A stretch of DNA of 64,000 nt from Flagellimonas alvinocaridis. Its GTDB lineage: Bacteria; Bacteroidota; Bacteroidia; Flavobacteriales; Flavobacteriaceae. The stretch covers positions 55,874 to 119,873 of the forward strand of contig NZ_SNTZ01000006.1 of NCBI RefSeq assembly GCF_004916895.1, read 5' to 3'. A model generated the notes under the pieces. That model did not search any database and was not told the origin of the DNA. It saw nothing but the letters and a program-made list of their open reading frames with translations. The position numbers and the translations under genes are program-made. This document shows, piece by piece, positions 8,240 to 15,459 of the stretch (its first letter is position 1; every line of letters starts with the position of its first letter).

Positions 8240-9136
8240 ATGAACTGGCAACAAGCAATAAAGGATTACCAAAATTATTTGAAGATTGAGCGCGGCCTCA
8301 GCAAAAATTCCATTACCAGTTACAGCTTGGATCTTCAAAAAATGGTACGCTATTTTGACGACCATGAAGTAAAAGTATCGCCAATAAGAGTAGATATGGA
8401 AACTGTGCAGCAGTTTGTCCATGATGTTGCCAAAACTGTAAATCCACGTTCACAAGCACGTATTATTTCTGGACTGAAAGGTTTTTTCAATTATTTGGTT
8501 TTTGAGGATTACAGAAATGATAACCCCATGGATCTTATAGAAACTCCAAAAATAGGCCGCAAACTTCCGGACACTTTATCTGTTGATGAGATCAATGCAC
8601 TTATTTTGGCCATAGACCTGTCCAAACCCGAAGGAGAACGCAATCGGGCCATTCTGGAAACCCTTTATGGCTGTGGACTCCGGGTTTCTGAGCTGTTGAA
8701 CTTAAAGCTTTCCGATCTTTATTTTGATGAAGATTTTATAAAGGTTACAGGAAAAGGCAATAAACAACGCTTTGTACCCATAAGCGATGTCAATAAAAAA
8801 TACATCAACATTTACCAATATGAGGTTAGGGTGCACCTGCCCATCATGAAAGAACACCAAGATTTTCTTTTTTTGAACCGAAGGGGAAAACAGCTCACCC
8901 GGGCCATGGTTTTTACCATTACCAAGCGCTTGGCCGAAAAAATAGGGCTAAAAAAAAATATAAGTCCACATACATTTAGACATTCTTTTGCCACACATCT
9001 CTTGGAAAATGGAGCAGATTTACGGGCCATTCAGCAAATGTTGGGTCATGAGAGTATCACTACCACCGAGGTATATATGCATGTGAACCGGTCGCATCTG
9101 GCCAAGGTCTTGAACCAATACCATCCCAGGAAATAA
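8240..9136 (+). CDS. xerD: Tyrosine recombinase XerD
   Basis: A 298-residue site-specific recombinase that resolves chromosome dimers at dif with a partner recombinase. It has an N-terminal SAM-like core-binding domain (residues 1-85) and a C-terminal catalytic domain with all six expected residues: Arg148 in GCGLRVSE, Lys172 in TGKGNKQR, His244 and Arg247 in HTFRHSF, His270 in LGHES and the nucleophile Tyr279 in TEVYMH. No integration signature surrounds it, so this is the housekeeping enzyme and not a mobile-element integrase; XerD rather than XerC is favoured by the nearby aroQ. A TATCTTTA box ends 4 bases before the ATG. Confidence 0.93.
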   Translation: MNWQQAIKDYQNYLKIERGLSKNSITSYSLDLQKMVRYFDDHEVKVSPIRVDMETVQQFVHDVAKTVNPRSQARIISGLKGFFNYLVFEDYRNDNPMDLIETPKIGRKLPDTLSVDEINALILAIDLSKPEGERNRAILETLYGCGLRVSELLNLKLSDLYFDEDFIKVTGKGNKQRFVPISDVNKKYINIYQYEVRVHLPIMKEHQDFLFLNRRGKQLTRAMVFTITKRLAEKIGLKKNISPHTFRHSFATHLLENGADLRAIQQMLGHESITTTEVYMHVNRSHLAKVLNQYHPRK

Positions 9137-9168
9137 AATTCAATGGAAGTATTGGTGGCCAATCCGCA

Positions 9169-10479
9169 TCAACTTCCCTTTTTCAATTGATTCTTCAATC
9201 CTTGGTTTTGTTTTTTGTAGGGTCTAATAATCAATCGGGCTTCGCGATCAAAACGAATGTAATTATATACCCAATTGATGAATACCACTACCCTATTCCG
9301 GAAACCTATCAAGAAATACAAGTGTACAAACATCCAGACAAACCACGCAAAAACCCCTTGAAACCTAAACCTGGGCAAATCCACCACAGCCTTGTTTCGG
9401 CCTATGGTGGCCATACTTCCCTTATCCTTGTAGACAAAGGGTTTCATGGGCTTACCTTCAACCAACCTCACCAAATTGTCCCCTAAATTTCTACCCTGTT
9501 GTATGGCGGGTTGCGCCATCATGGGATGTCCATTTGGAAAGGCTTTAGTTTCCATTTGGGCTACATCGCCTATGGCGAAAATATTTTCAAACCCATCAAC
9601 CTGATGAAAGTCATTTACTTTTAAACGGTTACCCCTACCCAATAATTCTTTGGCGTCCAATCCTTTTATACTTACTGCACTCACTCCAGCGGCCCATACC
9701 AAAGTAGCTGACTCAAAAACGGTATCGGTGTTGGTGGTAACCATGTTTCCATCATAATCCAAAACCCTAAGGTCCTTCCACACATTTACCCCAAGTTTTT
9801 CCAAGAATTGTTCTGCTTTTCTGGAAGCCACTTCACTCATTGCCGGTAAAATACGGTCGCCACTTTGCACCAAGTTTATTTGTGCCCGTCGGGTATCCAA
9901 ATCAGGATAATCCTTTGGCAAAATCCCTTTTTTTATCTCTGCCAAGGCTCCGGCCAACTCTACTCCTGTTGGGCCTCCACCCACAATCACAAAGCTCATG
10001 AGCGCATCCCGTTCGTGCAGATCATCGGTAAGTAAGGCTTGTTCAAAGTTTTCAAGAATAAGACTCCGGAGATTCAAGGACTGTGGAATACTCTTCATGG
10101 CCATGCCCTTGGTCTCTATATTTTCATTACCAAAAAAATTGGTCTCTGAACCTGTAGCCACGATCAAATAATCAAACTTGATTTCGCCAATATTGGTCTT
10201 TACCCACCTCTTTTTAGTATCTATACCGATTACTTTGGCCAACCGAAAGAAAAAATTAGGGTAGCCTTGCAATACTTTCCTAATGGGGTACGCAATGGAA
10301 TCCGGCTCCAGTCCTCCTGTTGAAACTTGGTACAATAGAGGTTGAAAATTGTGGTAATTATGTTTGTCCAACAAAATTACCTGCATTTCTTTTTTACTGA
10401 GCTTTTTGGCCAGTGCGATGCCCCCAAAACCGCCGCCAATGATTACGACCCTTGGGAAGCTGGATTGTGGAATATTCAT
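9169..10479 (-). CDS. ndh: Type II NADH dehydrogenase (NDH-2)
   Basis: A 436-residue membrane-attached flavoprotein that passes electrons from NADH to quinone without pumping protons. The FAD motif IIGGGFGG is at the N-terminus, LLDKHNYHNFQPLLYQV is the family signature, and the NADH motif VIVGGGPTGVELAG follows. A second FAD site, NIFAIGDVAQ, is next. The C-terminal FVWMFVHLYFLIGFRN segment is strongly hydrophobic and likely anchors the protein to the membrane. ATGs also exist at 10488 and 10506; 10479 is preferred because it leaves a short, typical N-terminus before the first FAD strand, and a TAAATTTA box lies at the expected distance upstream. Confidence 0.93.
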   Translation of the reverse strand: MNIPQSSFPRVVIIGGGFGGIALAKKLSKKEMQVILLDKHNYHNFQPLLYQVSTGGLEPDSIAYPIRKVLQGYPNFFFRLAKVIGIDTKKRWVKTNIGEIKFDYLIVATGSETNFFGNENIETKGMAMKSIPQSLNLRSLILENFEQALLTDDLHERDALMSFVIVGGGPTGVELAGALAEIKKGILPKDYPDLDTRRAQINLVQSGDRILPAMSEVASRKAEQFLEKLGVNVWKDLRVLDYDGNMVTTNTDTVFESATLVWAAGVSAVSIKGLDAKELLGRGNRLKVNDFHQVDGFENIFAIGDVAQMETKAFPNGHPMMAQPAIQQGRNLGDNLVRLVEGKPMKPFVYKDKGSMATIGRNKAVVDLPRFRFQGVFAWFVWMFVHLYFLIGFRNRVVVFINWVYNYIRFDREARLIIRPYKKQNQGLKNQLKKGS

Positions 10480-10546
10480 TGTAGACATGGCTGTAAATTT
10501 ACACATTCCGTTAAGGGCAATACCATTTATAGGAGGCTTTTTTTAG

Positions 10547-10554
10547 TATCTTTA
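10547..10554 (+). promoter_or_regulatory. Probable -7 box of the M20 peptidase gene
   Basis: TATCTTTA differs from TAnnTTTG only in the last base and sits 24 bases before the ATG. The same octamer is found before several other genes here, for example xerD and the amidohydrolase at 63 kb. Confidence 0.4.
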
Positions 10555-10578
10555 AAACCTGACCAAAAACTTGAAACA

Positions 10579-12006
10579 ATGAAAAAAACGCTACTTCTCA
10601 GTATGGCCCTTGTTGCATTTGCCACAAATGCATTTTCACAAAAAGACCAAAAAACCGTATTAAATGGTTTGGATGCAAAAACCCAAAAGTATGGGGATAT
10701 CGCCCATGAAATATGGGAACTTGCTGAAATGGGCTATCTGGAGGAAAAAAGCTCTGCCTTGCTACAAACCACATTATCCGAAGCTGGTTTCACTATAAAA
10801 AAAGGAATCGCTGGTATTCCTACGGCGTTTATGGCCGAATATGGTTCTGGATTCCCCGTAATTGCGGTTTTGGGGGAATATGATGCCCTTCCTGGGCTAT
10901 CCCAGCAGGCCGTTGCCGAGAAAAAATCTGCCAACAAAGCTGCCGGGCATGCTTGTGGGCACCATCTTTTTGGGACAGCCTCAACAGCTGCAGCCATAGC
11001 TGTTAAAGATTGGCTACAGACCAATAAAATACAAGGAACCATCCGTTTTTATGGCTGTCCTGCCGAAGAAGGGGGGTCAGGAAAGGTATACATGGTTCGT
11101 GAAGGTGTGTTCAATGATGTGGACGTTGCCTTGCATTGGCATCCAGGAGCACAGAACGCAGCCAGTGCCGGTGCCGCCCTGGCCAACAAATCGGCTAAAT
11201 TTAGATTCCATGGAATTTCTGCCCATGCTGCCGGTGCACCGGAAAGGGGAAGGTCGGCTCTAGATGGTGTTGAAGCCATGAACAATATGGTAAATATGAT
11301 GCGGGAACATATTCCACAAGATGCACGGATTCATTATGTAATCACCGATGGCGGAAAAGCACCTAATGTGGTTCCAGACTTCGCCGAAGTGTATTATTAT
11401 GCCCGACACGGAAAAAGAGATGTGGTCATCGATATTTTTGACCGTATTGTAAAGGCCGCCGAAGGAGCTGCTTTAGGAACAGGTACTACTATGGACTTTG
11501 AAATGATTGGAGGCACCCATGAACTTTTGCCCAACCTTGCCATTCAAAAAATCATGTATGATAACTTGACCAAAGTTGGAGGTATTACATATTCGGATGA
11601 AGAAAAGGATTTTGCTGAAAAAATTTCCAAATCTTTGGGGGCAACAACTCTGGATATGGAGACCGCAAAAAACATACAACCCTATAAAGAAGAAGCTCGG
11701 GCCTACGGCTCTACGGATGTCGGCGATGTGAGCTTTACGGTTCCCACAGCTGGTTTGAGTGCAGCCACTTGGGTTCCCGGAACACCCGCACACAGTTGGC
11801 AGGCCGTTGCTGCCGGGGGAACCTCCATAGGCACCAAAGGTATGATGGTTGCAGCAAAGACCCTGACCTTGACCGCCATGGACCTGTTTAAAAATCCAAA
11901 AACCATTGAAGCAGCTAAAGTAGAGCTTGTTGAACGACGGGGAAAAGATTTTAAATACATTCCATTGTTGGGTAATAGACCCCCTGCATTGGATTATCGA
12001 AAATAG
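10579..12006 (+). CDS. Secreted M20 family amidohydrolase (AbgB-like)
   Basis: A 475-residue exported metallohydrolase of the M20D branch, similar in architecture to the aminobenzoyl-glutamate hydrolase subunit AbgB. Signal peptide MKKTLLLSMALVAFATNAFS. Metal-binding landmarks are LGEYDALPGL, the AGHACGHHLFGT site, CPAEEGGSGK with the catalytic Glu, and the late PAHSWQ His. A dimerisation domain lies in the middle (HGISAHAAGAPERGRSALDG). Its natural substrate is unknown, probably an N-acyl or aryl-acyl amino acid in the periplasm. The frame stays open to 10342, but that upstream part is antisense to the NDH-2 gene; the signal peptide fixes the start at 10579. Confidence 0.9.
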   Translation: MKKTLLLSMALVAFATNAFSQKDQKTVLNGLDAKTQKYGDIAHEIWELAEMGYLEEKSSALLQTTLSEAGFTIKKGIAGIPTAFMAEYGSGFPVIAVLGEYDALPGLSQQAVAEKKSANKAAGHACGHHLFGTASTAAAIAVKDWLQTNKIQGTIRFYGCPAEEGGSGKVYMVREGVFNDVDVALHWHPGAQNAASAGAALANKSAKFRFHGISAHAAGAPERGRSALDGVEAMNNMVNMMREHIPQDARIHYVITDGGKAPNVVPDFAEVYYYARHGKRDVVIDIFDRIVKAAEGAALGTGTTMDFEMIGGTHELLPNLAIQKIMYDNLTKVGGITYSDEEKDFAEKISKSLGATTLDMETAKNIQPYKEEARAYGSTDVGDVSFTVPTAGLSAATWVPGTPAHSWQAVAAGGTSIGTKGMMVAAKTLTLTAMDLFKNPKTIEAAKVELVERRGKDFKYIPLLGNRPPALDYRK

Positions 12007-12073
12007 GAGCTTTTTGGAGTAGTGTAACAAAAACTGCTTTATTGCTACAAATAAGCAAATCACTTACCAACCA

Positions 12074-12568
12074 TTGAACAAAGAACTGGAACATCGTTTT
12101 GTGACGGAGCTTGAGGACAATCAGAATATTGTTCATAAAGTATGTAGCCTCTATACCAACGATAGGGATTCCCATAATGACCTCTTTCAAGAGATTACCA
12201 TTCAATTATGGAAAGCCTATCCCAAGTTTAGGGGAGACTCCAAATTCAGCACATGGATGTACCGAGTGGCCCTGAACACGGCCATTACTCTGTACCGAAA
12301 ATCAAAAAGAAGGGTCCAGACCCAAGATTACGATTCCGTTGTGCATAGAATCAAGGCCGATGCCTATGACGATACAGAGGAACGACAGTTGAAGCTAATG
12401 TACGATGCTGTTAGACAACTGGGTGATATTGACAAAGCGTTGGTATTTCTATACCTTGAAGACAAAGATTATTCAGAGATTGCAGAGACCTTGGGAATCA
12501 CCGAAGTAAATGCAAGGGTTAAAATGAACCGTGTGAAAAATAAATTAAGAACCATATTAAATCCTTAG
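12074..12568 (+). CDS. RNA polymerase sigma-70 family factor (ECF type), TTG start
   Basis: A 164-residue sigma factor with region 2 (DLFQEITIQLWKAYPKFRGD then STWMYRVALNTAI, about residues 35-75) and region 4 (ALVFLYLEDKDYSEIAETLG, a helix-turn-helix near 120-150). There is no ATG between the upstream stop at 12020 and the well-conserved region 2, so translation most likely begins at TTG 12074, giving NKELEHRF after the initiator. The next gene starts 3 bases after the stop and encodes a membrane protein, the arrangement of a sigma/membrane-partner pair. Its target promoters cannot be deduced here. Confidence 0.9.
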   Translation: MNKELEHRFVTELEDNQNIVHKVCSLYTNDRDSHNDLFQEITIQLWKAYPKFRGDSKFSTWMYRVALNTAITLYRKSKRRVQTQDYDSVVHRIKADAYDDTEERQLKLMYDAVRQLGDIDKALVFLYLEDKDYSEIAETLGITEVNARVKMNRVKNKLRTILNP

Positions 12569-12571
12569 ATT

Positions 12572-13216
12572 ATGGTAGATGAACTGGAGCTCTTGAAAAA
12601 AGACTGGCAGAGAAAGGAAGCCCAGCTTCCCAAACTTACCTATGATGAAATCTATAAAATGATATGGAAAAAATCATCTTCCATTGTAAAATGGATCTTT
12701 TATATCAGTCTTATTGAATTTGTGTTCTGGGCTGGGCTGAATATCATCTTCAGTGATGCCGAAAGTATGGAAGAGCTCAAGGCTATGCACATCCATACTG
12801 CCATAATTGTCTTGAATTTCATCAATTATGGAATCATTTTATATTTCATTTATAAGTTTTACATCAACTATCGCAAAATATCCTTTACCGATTCCTCCAA
12901 AAAACTGATGAAGACCATCCTGAGTGTCAAAAGAACTGTTACACAATATGTCTGGTTCAATCTTGCCATATTCACCGTATCCATGATCATCAGCATTTAT
13001 GGCGTTCTTATTTACGACTCCAAGGGTCAGCAAGTAGTGGATAACGCCATCCAGAATGGGAATACCACTGTTTTTTGGATATTGGTCGTAATCATATCCA
13101 TAGTACTCATTGCCTTGCTTTTACTACTGATATGGCTATTTTATAGACTGCTCTATGGCATTCTTTTAAAACGACTCAAACAAAATTATAGGGAATTGGA
13201 ACAATTGGAGGTTTAA
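12572..13216 (+). CDS. Membrane protein encoded with the sigma factor, possible anti-sigma
   Basis: A 214-residue protein without a family I can name with certainty. The first 35 residues are soluble and charged (ELELLKKDWQRKEAQLPKLT), followed by four hydrophobic segments near residues 39-60, 74-95, 125-146 and 168-193, and a short charged tail. It is 3 bases downstream of an ECF-type sigma gene, and a soluble N-terminus next to membrane helices would suit a regulator that holds the sigma factor. It lacks the zinc-finger motif of classic anti-sigma factors, so this role is an inference from position. It overlaps the convergent plsC by 4 bases. Confidence 0.7.
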   Translation: MVDELELLKKDWQRKEAQLPKLTYDEIYKMIWKKSSSIVKWIFYISLIEFVFWAGLNIIFSDAESMEELKAMHIHTAIIVLNFINYGIILYFIYKFYINYRKISFTDSSKKLMKTILSVKRTVTQYVWFNLAIFTVSMIISIYGVLIYDSKGQQVVDNAIQNGNTTVFWILVVIISIVLIALLLLLIWLFYRLLYGILLKRLKQNYRELEQLEV

Positions 13217-14025
13217 TCTCCTCGATAGCTATATCTCCTTTTTTGATGTTCTGCTTCATAAGCAGCCAGCTCTTGTTTGGAGATAACCTTCAAAAAAGAC
13301 GGGTGTTGCTCAATGGCATACTCCAGTTTTTCCAAGATAGAGTCGATGGACTCATTGTCATAATCAATCTCCAGAGGGGGTTTAATCTGCATGGATTGCA
13401 AAATCCCTTTCTTTTTTACGCGAAGTCCTTTTTTATCGAACGATCGTCTAAATCCATCGATAACAACGGGTACCACTACGGGTTTGTACCGCTTAATAAT
13501 ATGGGCAGTACCTTTTCGTAGAGGCTTCCAAGGGGTTGTGGTACCTTGGGGAAAAGTAATCACCCATCCATCGTCCAAAGCCTTGGCTATATTGCTTATA
13601 TCACTGAACTTCACTTGTCGGTTCACATCTTGCCCATCTGCACGCCACGTTCGTTCAATACTAATGGATCCCGCATAGGCCAAAATCTTGGTAAGCAGAC
13701 TTTTCTTCATGGTTTCCTTAGCAGCAACATAATAGATGTTAAGTTTTGGATTCCAGAGATAACCCAAATTTTTAATGGAATCGTCCCTGCCCTTTAAACT
13801 GGCATTAAACACATGGAACATGGCCACAACATCGGCAAAATAGGTCTGGTGATTGCTCACGAAGAGCACATTGGTTTCGGGGAGATCCCGTATGATCTGC
13901 GAACCTTCAATCTCAAGCGTATTGAAACCCTTGTAGCGTTGATGTGTCATTGCACCCGCAACTCGAATCAGCCAACGTTTTAAAAACAGGATATGACCAA
14001 AAGGATTTCTCTTGAATAGACCCAT
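13213..14025 (-). CDS. plsC: 1-acyl-sn-glycerol-3-phosphate acyltransferase-like protein (PlsC family)
   Basis: A 270-residue membrane-bound acyltransferase expected to add the second acyl chain in phosphatidic acid synthesis. The catalytic block reads SNHQTYFADV, which puts five residues between His and Asp where PlsC normally has four. Block III reads FPQGTTTP in place of the common FPEGTRS. Block IV, VVPVVIDGFRR, is normal. These shifts may mark a flavobacterial subfamily with its own acceptor. Start: the frame also opens at TTG 14046, but ATG 14025 begins the natural MGLFKRNPFG terminus and has a perfect -7 box 19 bases upstream. Confidence 0.83.
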   Translation of the reverse strand: MGLFKRNPFGHILFLKRWLIRVAGAMTHQRYKGFNTLEIEGSQIIRDLPETNVLFVSNHQTYFADVVAMFHVFNASLKGRDDSIKNLGYLWNPKLNIYYVAAKETMKKSLLTKILAYAGSISIERTWRADGQDVNRQVKFSDISNIAKALDDGWVITFPQGTTTPWKPLRKGTAHIIKRYKPVVVPVVIDGFRRSFDKKGLRVKKKGILQSMQIKPPLEIDYDNESIDSILEKLEYAIEQHPSFLKVISKQELAAYEAEHQKRRYSYRGD

Positions 14026-14043
14026 TAGAATGTTTGTTGTCGG

Positions 14044-14051
14044 CAAATTTA
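14044..14051 (-). promoter_or_regulatory. -7 box of the plsC-like gene
   Basis: Reading the minus strand, TAAATTTG matches TAnnTTTG and ends 18 bases before the ATG at 14025. It overlaps the TTG that would otherwise be the first start, which argues for the internal ATG. Confidence 0.5.
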
Positions 14052-14062
14052 CAAAATAGCGG

Positions 14063-14704
14063 TCAAAGCACTTGCCGTAAAAGTTCCCTAATCTCGCTCA
14101 ACATCATGGCTGTGGCTCCCCAAACAGTATAACCGTTTAATTTATAAGCAGGTACACGAATGTTTTTTGCATAAGAAGTGGTTAGCGTTTCCTCTATATG
14201 GTTGGCATCGTCCAAAAAATCCTTCAGATATACCTCCACCAAGCGTTCAACTTCACTTTCTTGGGGCACAAAGGGTTCTGGTTGAGGATAGATTCCAACA
14301 TAAGGCGTTACCATAAAATTACTGGGCGGAATATAAACATTGCTCAATTCCTTAAGCACCTCAACAGCAGTAGGATTTACCCCTACCTCTTCATGGGTTT
14401 CCCTAAGAGCGGTAGCCATAAGGTCTTTATCTTGACGTTCTTCCTTACCTCCGGGAAATCCTATTTGGTTGGAATGGACCCCTTCATACGCTTTGCGGAG
14501 AATGAGCAATAATCTGGTCTGCTGCTCCGCATCTGGATAAAACAAAGCCATTACCCCCGCCTTTTTCGGGTTTCTTCCCTCAATGGAATTGTTCTTTAAC
14601 CACTGTACCCTGAGTTCCGGGGACATTTTATAGTGGGATTCTTCCCCGGGTAGGGGAAGATCTTTTATTTTTAGGGCTATTTCACTAAAATCGATAAAAT
14701 TCAT
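14063..14704 (-). CDS. nudL: NUDIX hydrolase, CoA pyrophosphatase type
   Basis: A 213-residue NUDIX enzyme of the CoA diphosphatase branch, which splits CoA or acyl-CoA into 3',5'-ADP and phosphopantetheine. The Nudix box is GGKEERQD followed by ALRETHEEVG (about residues 94-120), with Glu ligands for Mg2+. It is preceded by the NudL-type segment NQIGFPGG. The frame continues upstream to 14842, but that part is antisense to the cyclophilin gene; ATG 14704 starts the family-like MNFIDFSEIALKIKD. This start shares the palindrome CATG at 14702-14705 with the start codon of the divergent gene, so there is no intergenic space between them. Confidence 0.88.
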   Translation of the reverse strand: MNFIDFSEIALKIKDLPLPGEESHYKMSPELRVQWLKNNSIEGRNPKKAGVMALFYPDAEQQTRLLLILRKAYEGVHSNQIGFPGGKEERQDKDLMATALRETHEEVGVNPTAVEVLKELSNVYIPPSNFMVTPYVGIYPQPEPFVPQESEVERLVEVYLKDFLDDANHIEETLTTSYAKNIRVPAYKLNGYTVWGATAMMLSEIRELLRQVL

Positions 14705-15428
14705 GGTATTGAAATCATCGGCTTTGGCCACAAGTATACTATTATTTTTTCTGGTATCCTGCGGAGGAAATTCTAAAAAAGAAGCCCCCAAAGCCAAAGA
14801 AACTACTACCAAGAATGATTCCATCCCTGAAGAAGTTGACAAAATGACGGCTCAAGAGGAGGAAAAGGAAGAAGAAGCTTTTGTACTGGATGAGGAAAAT
14901 GCCATCGACTTCTTTTTTGGATATGCCAAGAAGCTCAAGAAGAATAGGGTAAAACTTACCACCACAATGGGGAGTTTTACCATAGAACTCTATGACAATG
15001 TTCCCTACCACAAGGCAAATTTCATTTACTTGGCACGGAAAAAGTATTTTGATAGCACCCAATTTCATCGTGTGGTGAAGGATTTCATCATACAAGGCGG
15101 GAATTCGGATGATAGAAAAACAGCCAGAAAGCGAAGTGAAATTGGCAGATACCTTCTTCCGCCAGATACCCAAAAGGGACATAAACACCATAGAGGCACC
15201 ATATCCATGCCCAGCAGTGAGCGTGACAACCCCCATAAATTGGCTTCTCCGTATGAGTTCTTTATTGTGGTCACCAATCCAGGATCCTACCATTTGGATG
15301 GTTCTTATACCCCTTTTGGCCGGGTGATTGAGGGGATGGATGTCGTGGATGCCATAAACCAAGTTCCTGTGGGTGATGGAGACTGGCCTTGGCAAAACAT
15401 ATATATCCTAAAGGCTGAAGTGCTCTAA
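14703..15428 (+). CDS. Cyclophilin-type peptidyl-prolyl isomerase, lipoprotein
   Basis: A 241-residue lipoprotein: signal MVLKSSALATSILLFFLVSC with the lipidated Cys20, then a charged linker of about 55 residues rich in Lys, Glu and Asp, then a cyclophilin domain. Hallmarks are the catalytic FHRVVKDFIIQGG segment, the later SPYEFFIVV and the FGRVIEGMDVVDAI end. The domain carries an insertion between the catalytic Arg region and the SMPSSE strand (KRSEIGRYLLPPD and a His-rich turn). It likely assists folding of exported proteins in the periplasm. Its start codon overlaps that of nudL on the other strand. Confidence 0.9.
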   Translation: MVLKSSALATSILLFFLVSCGGNSKKEAPKAKETTTKNDSIPEEVDKMTAQEEEKEEEAFVLDEENAIDFFFGYAKKLKKNRVKLTTTMGSFTIELYDNVPYHKANFIYLARKKYFDSTQFHRVVKDFIIQGGNSDDRKTARKRSEIGRYLLPPDTQKGHKHHRGTISMPSSERDNPHKLASPYEFFIVVTNPGSYHLDGSYTPFGRVIEGMDVVDAINQVPVGDGDWPWQNIYILKAEVL

Positions 15429-15459
15429 CCATTTGTTAGAATCGTCAAAAAGGCAAGGC

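Noticed and set aside
8240..9136. The tyrosine recombinase considered as a mobile-element integrase
   Set aside because: Length, motifs and the aroQ neighbourhood fit XerD; there is no att repeat, tRNA or phage gene nearby.
10342..10578. Upstream extension of the M20 peptidase frame
   Set aside because: It is antisense to the NDH-2 coding sequence, and the signal peptide begins at 10579.
14705..14842. Upstream extension of the nudL frame
   Set aside because: It lies antisense to the cyclophilin signal and linker, and nudL family starts agree with 14704.
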